A stretch of 64,000 nt of DNA from Candidatus Gastranaerophilales bacterium (GCA_944324175.1 CALUVH010000001.1:1-64000), one strand, 5' to 3'. Positions 1 through 8,692 are shown, counted from the first letter of the stretch. The notes: generated by a model from the sequence alone, not told the origin. Program-made: numbers and translations.

Positions 1-135
1 CAAGCAGAAGATAAGAATTTGGAATTACGTTTGAAGCAGTTAGATACCGAACAGGATGCAATCCAAACAGAAATGGATGCAGTCCAAAAGGTAATCGAAA
101 AGAACGTCGAGTCAACTTTCAAAACCTTCGGTTAG
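1..135 (+). CDS. C-terminal fragment of a hypothetical coiled-coil protein (5' part outside window)
   Basis: Open from base 1 to a TAG at 133-135, giving 44 residues of a charged, probably helical C-terminus. The fragment aligns with the last ~40 residues of the 660-residue protein at 41666-43648: both have a DK...L-K-x-(L/I)-D-T-E segment, then Q-x-E-(M/Y)-D, and end in EKNVE/DKNVE followed by xxFK. The two genes are therefore paralogues. Function is not recognised. The start and most of the protein lie upstream of the window. Confidence 0.75.
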   Translation, partial: QAEDKNLELRLKQLDTEQDAIQTEMDAVQKVIEKNVESTFKTFG

Positions 136-293
136 AGCACAGTTATGCATTAGTTTCTGTCATACGGAAACTATCACGAATGCAAAAAAAAGTATATTCC
201 CCAAAAATAATAGAAATGCAAGTTTGTGCAAATATTCTATTATTGCGGAGTACAATAAAAATTTTCTTTCCCTTTTTTCCCTTTATAAATTTT

Positions 294-319
294 GCCCCCT
301 ATATGGGGCTTTTTATTTT
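294..319 (+). terminator. Rho-independent terminator
   Basis: A GCCCC/GGGGC stem (294-298 with 305-309) is followed by a T-rich tail. It lies about 160 nt past the stop of the fragment ending at 135. The 3' untranslated stretch between also holds a TAGTTTC/GAAACTA stem near 154-177. Nothing else is seen in 136-338. Confidence 0.7.
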
Positions 320-338
320 GACTAAATATTGAAATAAT

Positions 339-1622
339 TTAGCGCTTAATTTTAGATATTAATTCTATAACTTCATCCGTGTTATTTATTTTTTGGGCAA
401 GCTTGGCATATTTAAGTGCTTTAGCTTTTTTATGTGTCGATTGATATTGTACTGCAAGGTTATAGTATGCTAAGTACAATTCAGCATTTGATTCAGCCAA
501 TTTTATAGCTTTTTTAAACTGTTCAACAGCTTTTTCATTTTCCCCTAATTCTGAGTATGCTATAGCAAGATCAATATAGCCACTAGATAACTCGGGTGCT
601 TGAGCTATATATGCCATTGCTTCTTGAACTTTTCTTTTATTTAATTCTTTAGATGTTCCAATAACAATCGGTGCATAAATCAAGTTGTCTGTATTAAAAT
701 CTTTGATGCTTGTATTTGTTACACTTGGTATTAATTTGTATAAAAGTTTCATAGTATTGATATCTCTGGAGGTCAAAAATTGAAAAGCACTTCTTATTCT
801 TGAAAAATCCAGATTGCGATTTGAAGTTGATGTAACAAACATCAAATCACCTTCGTAGTAGCTATGACCCATGATCCCTAGCGCATGACCTAATTCATGT
901 AACGTTGTATTAAAAATTTCCTTGTCAGAAAAAAATTCACCGGTTGCATTTTTGTCATAAAGTGTAATGGTCATTTTTTTTAAAAGTCCATTTTTTATAG
1001 TCGGAACCGTATAGCCAACTATATATTGGCACTCTTTACCATTGCAGACATCCTGAGGTAGAGGTGATATTTTAACTAGAATATTAGCATCTTTGGTGTT
1101 TTCGACATAGGTAAATTCAAGAAAGTCTATTGAATCTTCCCAATTCTTGAAAGCAGCTAATATTTCTGTTCTATAATAAGAAGGTATTCCTTCAAGACCT
1201 GAAATGGTTATTTTTAGAGGGAATTTTGATGTGTCCCAACGTATAATCCCTTTTTCTGAAGGGGCATTATAAATGTAATTACTGCCAATATTATACTCTA
1301 TATTTAATTTCCAATCTTCTATTTTTTTTGAAGCCACTCTCTTCGCTCCGTCGTTTAAATTGCTTTCTGCAATTTCAAAAAGATCCTTCTGGACTTTCAA
1401 GATGGGTTTAAGCTTAGTTAAGGTTTGCGCGTAGTAATAACGATAGTTTTCATTGTTCTTGTGCATATGATATGCAAAGTTCAGTAAACCAAAGGCTTTT
1501 ACGTAATCTTGTTTAACATAAGCTTTTTGTCCAAGAAAGAATGCTATAAAAGGAAAAACATAACAAAATATTACCAAAATTGATAGAATGGTCAGTAATA
1601 AACCAGTTTTATTCTTTTTCAT
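339..1622 (-). CDS. Membrane-anchored matrixin-like zinc metalloprotease with TPR repeats
   Basis: 427 residues. An N-terminal membrane segment (about 7-30) is followed by a TPR-like stretch, a metzincin-type protease domain (about 120-290) and C-terminal TPR repeats (about 335-425, with A-Y/A-x-L-G patterns). The zinc site is HELGHALGIMGHS with H242, E243, H246 and a third His at 253. That is one residue further than the HExxHxxGxxH spacing of classical matrixins. M261 is a plausible Met-turn. The gene is last in an operon with smc-scpA-scpB; its start overlaps the scpB end by 14 nt, so translation is probably coupled. Topology suggests an extracytoplasmic protease; the substrate is unknown. 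Confidence 0.8.
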   Translation of the reverse strand: MKKNKTGLLLTILSILVIFCYVFPFIAFFLGQKAYVKQDYVKAFGLLNFAYHMHKNNENYRYYYAQTLTKLKPILKVQKDLFEIAESNLNDGAKRVASKKIEDWKLNIEYNIGSNYIYNAPSEKGIIRWDTSKFPLKITISGLEGIPSYYRTEILAAFKNWEDSIDFLEFTYVENTKDANILVKISPLPQDVCNGKECQYIVGYTVPTIKNGLLKKMTITLYDKNATGEFFSDKEIFNTTLHELGHALGIMGHSYYEGDLMFVTSTSNRNLDFSRIRSAFQFLTSRDINTMKLLYKLIPSVTNTSIKDFNTDNLIYAPIVIGTSKELNKRKVQEAMAYIAQAPELSSGYIDLAIAYSELGENEKAVEQFKKAIKLAESNAELYLAYYNLAVQYQSTHKKAKALKYAKLAQKINNTDEVIELISKIKR

Positions 1623-2127
1623 TATCTTTTATACCTTTGTCTAATTCTAAAATTTTTGCCAGTGAGCGAGTATCTCCTTTAAGTTTAAAATACTCTGCAA
1701 ATTTTGGTGTTGTTTTTAAGTTAAAACTTCTGCCATTTTTATCTCTTGTTTTAGAAATAAGTCCTTTTTCTACAAGTTCTTGAACATGTTCATAAGCATT
1801 AGAACCCCTTAGGTCTTTTAAATCAGTTTGTCTAATAGGTTCTTTAAGCGCTATTACGGAGAGTGTACGCAATACCCCAGGTTTTAAATCAACAGGGCAT
1901 AGTAATTCTACTAAATCCATATGTTCTTCTTTTACCTGTAGAATATATCCATTTTCATCATCAATTTCAAGAGCACCGTCGCGTGAAGAGTAGTCCATAA
2001 TTAATTCTAAAATAGATTCTTCTATTGCTTCTTTTTCTTCTCCTAAAATCACTGCAATTTCTTCAAGTGAAACTGCTCGTGCGGTTATAAATAATACTGC
2101 TTCAATTCTAGATTTCAGAGTGTTCAT
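1609..2127 (-). CDS. scpB: Segregation and condensation protein B
   Basis: 172 residues, close to the family's usual 180-200. ScpB is a winged-helix dimer that binds the ScpA kleisin and, with SMC, forms the bacterial condensin that compacts and separates sister chromosomes. Visible marks are the N-terminal pattern LKSRIEAVLFITARAVS with LEEIA, and the second winged helix containing the VLRTLSVIALKEPIRQTDL segment. It sits between scpA (20-nt overlap) and the metalloprotease (14-nt overlap), indicating a translationally coupled operon. Confidence 0.93.
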   Translation of the reverse strand: MNTLKSRIEAVLFITARAVSLEEIAVILGEEKEAIEESILELIMDYSSRDGALEIDDENGYILQVKEEHMDLVELLCPVDLKPGVLRTLSVIALKEPIRQTDLKDLRGSNAYEHVQELVEKGLISKTRDKNGRSFNLKTTPKFAEYFKLKGDTRSLAKILELDKGIKDNEKE

Positions 2128-2917
2128 ATGGTTTGCCTTTCACTACATATAAATCAGAATAAAATTCTTTTTGTTCGAGTTCATAGTCTGTTTCTGCCGT
2201 CAAAAATAGTAATGCTAAATATGCGCTTATCTTATCCATTCCTAGAAGCGTAAGCTCATTTAATTCAATTTTTTCATTCTTTTCAAAAATTTGTTCTAAA
2301 TTTTCTTTTAATGTTTGGACACAGTTTTCAATATATTCATCATGTGCCAAATTTACAATATCATCAGCAGTTAAACGTGAATACGATTGTACTCGTCTTT
2401 TGGCACGTTCATGAGCACTTTTTAAAGATTGTTTTTTCTCCAGTTTTTCATAGAACTCTAATTGTCTAATCAAATCTCTAAGAGTTACGACACGGTTATG
2501 ATTGAGTCTGACACTTGTTCTACGCTGTAAAACTTCATCAATGGAAATTACATTATTAGTAGGTATATAGTCATCTTCTGGATATTCAAGTGGAAAACCA
2601 TCATCGTCATATTGGATCTCGTCATCAATTGGATTATCTTCAAATTGTAACAAATCAATACCTTCAAGTATATTTGATTTTAGCTTTAACAGTACTGCTG
2701 CAAATAAAAATGTTCTACCCGTCAGACGCAAATTTTGTGATTTCATTTGGCATATATGAGCGAGATATTTGTCTGTTACATCTACTATATCAATATTCCA
2801 AGGATCAATTTTCCCTGATTTCGCCATATCTACAAGAATTCCTATACCTTCGCTTTTGTGTGAGGTATCAAGTTCTTGCAGTGTATTAAAGCTATCATAG
2901 TTTATTGCTGTTTCCAT
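2108..2917 (-). CDS. scpA: Segregation and condensation protein A (kleisin)
   Basis: 269 residues. ScpA bridges the SMC head domains and carries ScpB. The family N-terminus is visible as the pattern GILVDMAKSGKIDPWNIDIV, followed by the LRLTGRTFLFAAVLLKLKS helix. A very acidic stretch (about 95-125, rich in D, E and P) separates the N- and C-terminal domains. The C-terminal winged helix (about 215-265) includes the ITLLG-like and TAETDYELEQKEFYSDLYV-type strands. It is 2 nt downstream of smc and overlaps scpB by 20 nt, so all three condensin subunits are made from one message. Confidence 0.93.
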   Translation of the reverse strand: METAINYDSFNTLQELDTSHKSEGIGILVDMAKSGKIDPWNIDIVDVTDKYLAHICQMKSQNLRLTGRTFLFAAVLLKLKSNILEGIDLLQFEDNPIDDEIQYDDDGFPLEYPEDDYIPTNNVISIDEVLQRRTSVRLNHNRVVTLRDLIRQLEFYEKLEKKQSLKSAHERAKRRVQSYSRLTADDIVNLAHDEYIENCVQTLKENLEQIFEKNEKIELNELTLLGMDKISAYLALLFLTAETDYELEQKEFYSDLYVVKGKPYEHSEI

Positions 2918-2919
2918 TA

Positions 2920-5900
2920 TTATTCTTCTTCTCTCAGTTTCACACCTGTAACACGTGTAATTCCTTTTTCTTTTTGCGTGACACCAATTGTCCTATTAGC
3001 CGATTCTATCATAGGTTTTCGGTGACTAACTACTATAAATTGTGTATCTTTTGATTGTTTTTCAATCATGTGAGCGATACGTTCTACATTCATCGTATCA
3101 AGACTTGCATCAACCTCATCAAATGCGTAGAAAGGTGATGGCATATATCTTTGGATTGCAAATACAAATGCAAGTGCAGTAAGTGACTTTTCTCCTCCTG
3201 ACATACTCTCAAGTCGTTGAAGTTTTTTATCTCTTGGCTGGGCTTCAATTGTCATTCCACCATTAAGAGGATCATCAGGCAGTTCCAATTTTAATTCTCC
3301 TTCCCCTTCTGATAATTGATGAAATACTTCTTTGAAATTTTCATTTATGTTGTTAAATGTTTTCATAAATGTTTCTTTCTTTAATTGTTCGTAGCCCTGC
3401 ATACGTTCAAGTATTTCTTTTCTTTCTTTTGAAAGTGTCTCAATTTGTTGCTTGAGTTCAGTCTGTCTTGTAAGTACTTCATCATATGCTGCCAGTGCTC
3501 GCATGTTCACATCTCCTAATTCAGCCATTCTTTTTTCAAGTCGTTGAATTTTAGAGGTGATTTCCTCTATTGAGATTTCTATCGGTTCAAGTTTATTTAC
3601 TTCGATACCGGCTTGTTCTAACTCATTTTTGGCATTTTCGAGCTGAGGTTCAAGCTCTCGTCTGCGTGCTTTAAATGATTCGATTTGTTCAGCTATTCGC
3701 TCAATATCTGATGCTGAGATGTGTTTTTGCTTTTCAATTTCAATTAAATCTGCATTAATAGCATCCCTTTCCTTGAGAAGTTTTCCTAGTTTTTCTTCAA
3801 TTTGTTCAATTTGCTGTTTTATATTTTCAAGTTTTTCATTTGAAATTTTTATTTCATTGCTATAACGAACTTTGTCTTCTTCAAGTTTAATGTTGTTGTG
3901 TTCGATATTTTTTATTTCTTCTGTTTTGGTTTCAATCAAATTTTCATGGAATGAAATCTGTCTGTTAAGTTCATTTTTATCATTATCAGCTTGCATAAGA
4001 TTTGATTGGAGCCTTTTTATTTCAAATTCTACGCCTTCTGTTTTTTCTTTTAGTTCTTTCAAATCTTTGTCGTTAATGAGCTTTTCTACTTCTTCAATAT
4101 TCTCTTGTACTGAAGTCATTTTATCATATAGCTTTATATTAGTATCTTCTAAAGCATCAAGTTTTTTATTTAGTTCAGCTATTTTAGGTTCTGACAATTG
4201 AACAAATTCTTCCTTGTCCGCCAAAAGTTTTATGCTGTTTGCATAATTTTTGTTCATGTTTTCTAGCTCAACTTTAGATTTTGAAAACTCACTTAATGAG
4301 TCAGAATAATTATTTCTAACATTGTCGAGTTTTTGTTCGAGATCTGATTTTTTATTTTCTAATGAACCTAGCTTCAATTCCATCTCATGTAGTCTTTGTC
4401 TGTATTTTTCTAATTCATCATCTTCGTTTTGGCTAAAGCTTAAACCTGTTTTTCGAACAGTACCGCCAGTTATTGAACCTGATTTTTCAAAAAGTTCACC
4501 TTGTAATGTTACCATACGATATTTACCAATGAGTCTTTTTGCAGATTCCATGTCCTCTACGACTAAAGTATCTCCGACAGCGTAGAAAAACGCGTTTATA
4601 TATTCATCATCAAAATCAACCAGATTTATGGCAAAATCAATGACACCTTTATCTTTAGGAAGAGTAAGCCGATTGGGAGCTTTTACAACCTTATTAAGAG
4701 GAATAAAAGTTGCTCTACCGGCATTTGAAGAACGAAGCATTTCTATTGCAACAGATGCGACATGTTCATCATCTACTACAACATGAGCCATTCTTCCTCC
4801 GAATGCGACTTCCATTGCTGTAGAATATTCTTTGTCTACTTTTCCGAGTTGAACTAGTGGTGCATGAACTCCGCGTAGTTTTGCACTCATTATGGTATCT
4901 ATTGCCTTGCCAAGATTCGTTTCTTCAGCAGCTTGTTTTTTAGCTTCCATTGCGGAAATTTTTCTATATGCCATTTGAATATTGTAGTTAAGGTCATTGA
5001 TTTCATTTTTTGTTATATCCAAATCGTGCATTGTGTTTTGTTGTATGAGCTTAAAATCTTGTAATTCTTTTTCTAACTGTTGTACGAGTGTATTTTTTAA
5101 ATCGTAATCATTTGTAAAATTTGTCTTAAGCTCGTTAAGTTCTACGATTGTATTCTTTGCTTGTGATACATCATTTTGCAGATTTTTTAATTCATTTTCA
5201 AGAGGTAATTTATCTTGAATTAGTTTTGTCTCTTTATCACGTAAGTCCTCCAGTTCTTTTCTGAGATTATTACGCCTTTCAATATGTTGGTCTGCTGTTG
5301 CATTTAGACCAGTCATATCTTCCAGAATTTTTTTTAATTCTGCTTCACGTGAATTGATATTTTCATTAATCTTTTTTATTTCATCATTTTTTAGTTCAAT
5401 TTTTAGTTTAAAATCAGTAATTTTTTTATTATAATTTTCAATACCGTTTTTTGCATTTTCGATAGAGCGCAATCCATCGTGAATTTGTTTATCAGCATAG
5501 TTTGTGGCATTGACTTTCCTGTCAATTTCACCTTTTATAGATTCTTCTTGCTTTTTAAGAGCAATTTGTTGTGCTTCACCTTTTTCCTTTACAAGTTCAG
5601 AGATTTCCTGATATTTAGATTTAACAAGAGTTAAGCGTTCGTCAAGATCCTTGTTTTTTAATTCTTCTTCTTTCTTTTTCTTGGTAAATTCAAGAATATT
5701 TTCATGTGCTTGTTCAATATTTCTTTTTAAATCAAAAAATTTAACCTTACTTACTTGACTTTCAAGTGAGTTTTTTTCTTCTCGAAGTTTTTGGTATTTT
5801 AATGCTACTTCACGCTCTTCTTTTAGTTGCTCAAGTCTGTTATCGACCTCGTTTAGTATAACAGTAGATCTTTCTACTCTTTGCTCTACGGTATTTAATT

Positions 5901-6423
5901 CATTTGTCGCCTGTTCTATCCTTCTGTCAAAGTCGGCAATACCCGCAATTTCATCAATGATTTTGCGTCTGTTTTTGGGAGTACAGTTTGTAATTCCCAT
6001 AACGTCACCTTGCATCATTACATTGTAGCTATTGGGTGTAACATTATATTTTTCAAGTACTGCATGGACATTGGATAATGTTGTGACGTTGTCATTTACA
6101 TAATATGTACTTGCATATCCTTGAGTAGATTTTCTGATTTTTCTTGCTATACTTAGGTCTTCTCCATTGTTGTCAACATCCCCAAAAGTAACTTTTACAA
6201 ATGCATCATTTCTTTTGGTGTATGTTGATATAAAATGTGAAAGATTTTCTGCGCGTAACTCACTTGCATTTGCTAATCCGAGAGCAAATAATACGCTATC
6301 TATAATATTGCTTTTGCCAGAACCGTTTGGACCTGAAATTGTTGTAAAACCCTTCAATAAAGGGATTTCAGATTTGTTGGCAAATGATTTAAAGTTGTCA
6401 ATTTCAAGTTGTTTGATATACAT
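2920..6423 (-). CDS. smc: Chromosome segregation ATPase SMC
   Basis: 1167 residues from the ATG at 6423; a TTG four codons upstream (6435) is possible but poorer. The protein has the full SMC layout: N-terminal ATPase half with Walker A GPNGSGKSN (about residue 31-39), long coiled coil, hinge (about 505-670, GGRMAHVVVDD and ITGGTVRKTG segments), returning coiled coil, then the signature MSGGEKSLTALA and Walker B FYAFDEVDASLD near the C-terminus. It is the ATPase of bacterial condensin. It leads the smc-scpA-scpB operon and has a good sigma-70-type promoter just upstream. smc is often separate from scpAB in other bacteria. Confidence 0.97.
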   Translation of the reverse strand: MYIKQLEIDNFKSFANKSEIPLLKGFTTISGPNGSGKSNIIDSVLFALGLANASELRAENLSHFISTYTKRNDAFVKVTFGDVDNNGEDLSIARKIRKSTQGYASTYYVNDNVTTLSNVHAVLEKYNVTPNSYNVMMQGDVMGITNCTPKNRRKIIDEIAGIADFDRRIEQATNELNTVEQRVERSTVILNEVDNRLEQLKEEREVALKYQKLREEKNSLESQVSKVKFFDLKRNIEQAHENILEFTKKKKEEELKNKDLDERLTLVKSKYQEISELVKEKGEAQQIALKKQEESIKGEIDRKVNATNYADKQIHDGLRSIENAKNGIENYNKKITDFKLKIELKNDEIKKINENINSREAELKKILEDMTGLNATADQHIERRNNLRKELEDLRDKETKLIQDKLPLENELKNLQNDVSQAKNTIVELNELKTNFTNDYDLKNTLVQQLEKELQDFKLIQQNTMHDLDITKNEINDLNYNIQMAYRKISAMEAKKQAAEETNLGKAIDTIMSAKLRGVHAPLVQLGKVDKEYSTAMEVAFGGRMAHVVVDDEHVASVAIEMLRSSNAGRATFIPLNKVVKAPNRLTLPKDKGVIDFAINLVDFDDEYINAFFYAVGDTLVVEDMESAKRLIGKYRMVTLQGELFEKSGSITGGTVRKTGLSFSQNEDDELEKYRQRLHEMELKLGSLENKKSDLEQKLDNVRNNYSDSLSEFSKSKVELENMNKNYANSIKLLADKEEFVQLSEPKIAELNKKLDALEDTNIKLYDKMTSVQENIEEVEKLINDKDLKELKEKTEGVEFEIKRLQSNLMQADNDKNELNRQISFHENLIETKTEEIKNIEHNNIKLEEDKVRYSNEIKISNEKLENIKQQIEQIEEKLGKLLKERDAINADLIEIEKQKHISASDIERIAEQIESFKARRRELEPQLENAKNELEQAGIEVNKLEPIEISIEEITSKIQRLEKRMAELGDVNMRALAAYDEVLTRQTELKQQIETLSKERKEILERMQGYEQLKKETFMKTFNNINENFKEVFHQLSEGEGELKLELPDDPLNGGMTIEAQPRDKKLQRLESMSGGEKSLTALAFVFAIQRYMPSPFYAFDEVDASLDTMNVERIAHMIEKQSKDTQFIVVSHRKPMIESANRTIGVTQKEKGITRVTGVKLREEE

Positions 6424-6451
6424 ATTCCTACCCAAGTATAGTCTTTTTACT

Positions 6452-6480
6452 ATTAGACAACATTATTTTTTAATTGTCAA
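6452..6480 (-). promoter_or_regulatory. Sigma-70-type promoter of the smc-scpA-scpB operon
   Basis: On the minus strand TTGACA (6475-6480) is separated by 17 nt from TCTAAT (6452-6457). Expected transcription starts around 6445, leaving about 22 nt before the ATG at 6423. This fits the ATG start better than the TTG at 6435. Confidence 0.7.
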
Positions 6481-6705
6481 AGTTATGAACAAATCTTTAC
6501 AGTATATTTCTATTAAGATTTGTAAAAAAATAATTATTCTAAAAATTTGGAATATTTTTAAGGAATAGTAAAAATATTTGTTATATATATTAGTTGTAGC
6601 AATATGAAGCTTGATGTTGGATATAGCAGTATAAATAAAATTTTCCATTGAAATAGTGATTAAGTAAGATTAAGGTAAGAGGTTAAATATAGCGGAAGGT
6701 TTGTC

Positions 6706-6897
6706 ATGAGAAAGCTAGGAATTAGAGAAACTGAAGTATTAAAATATTTATGTGAAGGTTATAGTAACATTGAAATAGGTAATTTTTTAAATATTAGTCG
6801 TCATACAGTAAAAGTTCATGTAACAAATATTTTAAGAGCATTAGACGCAAAGGATAGGACTAATGCGGCTTATATCGCAGGTAAAATGGGTATTTAA
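6706..6897 (+). CDS. Stand-alone LuxR/NarL-type HTH regulator (PedR-like)
   Basis: 63 residues that are nothing but a LuxR-type helix-turn-helix: the TEVLKYLCEGYSNIEIGNFL scaffold, recognition helix SRHTVKVHVTNIL, then DRTNAA. There is no receiver domain. Cyanobacteria have a comparable small regulator (PedR) that responds to photosynthetic electron transport; that function cannot be assumed here. An SD-like GGAAGG lies 9 nt before the ATG. The gene is alone between the smc promoter and the SRP RNA. It probably acts as a dimeric transcription factor; target genes are unknown. Confidence 0.85.
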   Translation: MRKLGIRETEVLKYLCEGYSNIEIGNFLNISRHTVKVHVTNILRALDAKDRTNAAYIAGKMGI

Positions 6898-7044
6898 AAA
6901 TCATATGCAATCTATTCAACAAAATAAAACTTTAATGCAAGTACTCAGTTTCCATAAATAGTACTAAGCTCATAAAAAATGATGTTTTATTTTTGACTTA
7001 ACTAATGGATGATATATTTTCCCAAAACAATAAAGACTTGTATA

Positions 7045-7304
7045 AAATACCGTGTCACTGTCTATCGAGCTTAAAAAATATAATCTTCTCCAATATCCCC
7101 TCTTTTTAAAAATATAACACCCATAAGTAATGCCTTAGTGCTGCTATGTTTCCATCCTGACACGATTCGACAGCTTATGCCATCATATCCTTAAACGTCA
7201 TCAAAGATATTAAATTCAACCATATTCTATAAGCCCTCACAACAGGCTCTGCACCCCGCATCGGCTTCGGGTCGAGGGATCGCAACTCCCCGTGGAACAC
7301 GGCT
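7045..7304 (-). ncRNA. ffs: Signal recognition particle RNA, long form with Alu domain
   Basis: Read on the minus strand, this gene-free stretch has the SRP RNA layout. The apical domain IV reads GUCAGG-AUG-GAAA-CAU-AGCAGC, matching the conserved GUCAGG...GNRA...AGCAGC of 4.5S RNA. The 5' part has the Alu-domain pattern GGGGAG-UUGCG-AUCCC...GCGGGG known from Bacillus scRNA. The ends pair (GCCGUGU at 7297-7303 with ACACGGU at 7049-7055). Long helix 5 is supported by CUGUU/GACAG, GCUUA/UAAGC, AAUAUC/GAUAUU and CAUAAG/CUUAUG. Length is about 260 nt, like the roughly 270-nt B. subtilis RNA and far longer than 4.5S RNA. It should bind Ffh and target membrane proteins to SecYEG. The exact ends are estimates. 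Confidence 0.88.
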
Positions 7305-7306
7305 AA

Positions 7307-7337
7307 ATTATATTAGCATAAAAATTTATGATTTCAA
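7307..7337 (-). promoter_or_regulatory. Promoter of the SRP RNA
   Basis: A perfect TATAAT lies at 7307-7312 on the minus strand, just before the predicted RNA 5' end, with TTGAAA at 7332-7337. The spacer is long (19 nt), so the -35 assignment is less certain than the -10. Confidence 0.55.
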
Positions 7338-7338
7338 A

Positions 7339-7566
7339 CTACTTTTTGAAAAAAATTCCCTTACCTGCTAGTTTGAACAGTGTAAACAATACAGCAAGTG
7401 TTCCAAGTGCTCCAAGTATGAATTTGAAGTTATTTGCGGTCATCGGTGGCTCCTTTACCGCAGGACCTGTGTAGACGTAAGGATTCACATTTTTGTTCTC
7501 TGCGTTTCCTTGTGTCTGTGTAGTTTGAGACCTAAATTTAGTAAATGATACAGATCTTATTTTCAT
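7339..7566 (-). CDS. Small hypothetical protein with C-terminal membrane anchor
   Basis: 75 residues: a basic, polar N-terminus (MKIRSVSFTKF), a P/N/Y-containing middle, then one hydrophobic segment (about 47-70) ending in the basic tail KGIFFKK. This suggests a tail-anchored or small single-span membrane protein. No clear Shine-Dalgarno precedes the ATG. Its 3' end abuts the SRP RNA promoter. No family is recognised. The MKI-x-S-V-x-F-x-x-F start recalls the short N-terminal motif on other small proteins in this window (32374, 35159), but weakly. Confidence 0.6.
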   Translation of the reverse strand: MKIRSVSFTKFRSQTTQTQGNAENKNVNPYVYTGPAVKEPPMTANNFKFILGALGTLAVLFTLFKLAGKGIFFKK

Positions 7567-7695
7567 AACAATATATTAAAACAAAGTATGGTGTTTTTTG
7601 CTATTTTATTAAGAAATATTACCATAATATCTAGGTTAGCAGTCTAATGTAAAAAAAAATCATGAACATTATCATTTTAACAGAAAGGAGCTATT

Positions 7696-8091
7696 ATGAC
7701 AGAAAAATTAGAGTTATATAAATGTGATATTTGCGGTAATATCGTAGAAGTTGTTGTCTCAGGTGGTGGTGAACTTGTATGTTGTGGAGAGCCTATGAAA
7801 TTGTTAAAGGCTGGTACAAATGATATTGCTGCAACTGAAAAGCATGTGCCTGTTTTTTTTAAAACAGCAGATAATGGCTTGGAAATCAGAATTGGTAAAG
7901 AGCCTCATCCTATGAGTACTGAACATTTTATTATGTTTATTGAAGCTATCTCTCCAGAGCGAGATCAGGTTCAAAGGCAATATTTATATCCAGGTGATGA
8001 GCCCAAAATGGTTTTGGAAAAATACGCAGGTAAGATGCTTGCCAGAGAGTTTTGTAATATTCATGGATTATGGGGGGCAAATTGTGATTAA
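7696..8091 (+). CDS. dfx: Superoxide reductase (2Fe desulfoferrodoxin)
   Basis: 131 residues, full length. The N-terminal desulforedoxin domain has the Fe(SCys)4 ligands C10, C13, C29 and C30 (CDICG...CCGEPM). The catalytic centre II ligands are visible as H50 (in EKHVP, with the catalytic Lys at 49), H71, H77, C120 and H123. The enzyme reduces superoxide to hydrogen peroxide without making oxygen, a typical anaerobe defence. An AAAGGAG Shine-Dalgarno precedes the ATG. The stop overlaps the ferritin start, so the iron-storage partner is made from the same message. Confidence 0.96.
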   Translation: MTEKLELYKCDICGNIVEVVVSGGGELVCCGEPMKLLKAGTNDIAATEKHVPVFFKTADNGLEIRIGKEPHPMSTEHFIMFIEAISPERDQVQRQYLYPGDEPKMVLEKYAGKMLAREFCNIHGLWGANCD

Positions 8092-8593
8092 CGAGAAAAT
8101 TCAAAATGTACTTAATGCGCAAATTAACAAGGAATTTTATTCAGCTTACCTTTATCTTGCTATGTCTGCTTATTTTGACGAAATTGGTCTTTGTGGTTTT
8201 TCCCATTGGACAAAAGTTCAAGCTCAAGAAGAGGTAGATCATGGCATGATTTTGTTTGATTTTATTATAGAACGTAACGGTAAAGTAGAACTGTCACCAA
8301 TTTCTGCTCCGGACGTTACTCTTGGAACGCCATTAGAAATTTTTGAAAGAATTTATGAGCATGAAAAATATGTGACTAGTAGTATAAATTGTGTTGCCTC
8401 AATGAGTGATGAGGAATGTGATTTAGCTTCAAGAAACTTCATTGATTGGTATATTGCGGAGCAGGTCGAAGAAGAACGCAATGTATATGAAGTTATTTTG
8501 AATTTGAAGATGTTTGGAGATGATAAATCAGCATTATATTTGCTTGATAAGGACTTGAAATCCAGAGTATTTAAGGCTCATTCATATAATTAA
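8084..8593 (+). CDS. ftnA: Non-haem ferritin
   Basis: 169 residues from GTG at 8084, chosen because GGGGGG at 8072-8077 is well placed and the protein then starts like other bacterial ferritins (x-I-NEKIQNVLNAQINKEFYSA). Ferroxidase ligands are recognisable: E in INKEFYSAY, the QAQEEVDHG helix with Glu and His, E in YEHEKY, and the AEQVEEE helix. It forms a 24-mer iron store. It overlaps the superoxide reductase gene by 8 nt, so the pair removes superoxide and sequesters iron together. Confidence 0.95.
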   Translation: MINEKIQNVLNAQINKEFYSAYLYLAMSAYFDEIGLCGFSHWTKVQAQEEVDHGMILFDFIIERNGKVELSPISAPDVTLGTPLEIFERIYEHEKYVTSSINCVASMSDEECDLASRNFIDWYIAEQVEEERNVYEVILNLKMFGDDKSALYLLDKDLKSRVFKAHSYN

Positions 8594-8599
8594 TTTTGT

Positions 8600-8630
8600 A
8601 GGGATAGTTTCTTAACTATCCCTTTTGTTT
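8600..8630 (+). terminator. Terminator of the superoxide reductase-ferritin operon
   Basis: An AGGGATAG/CTATCCCT stem (8600-8607 with 8616-8623) is followed by TTTGTTT. Confidence 0.85.
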
Positions 8631-8692
8631 ACAATATATTGCGAATTTGTTAACAACTTGTCTGAATTGGAAAAATATCTTATCATATAAGT

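Noticed and set aside
6463-6648. 61-residue minus-strand frame upstream of smc
   Set aside because: It covers the smc promoter, has AT-driven Ile/Phe composition and no ribosome binding site.
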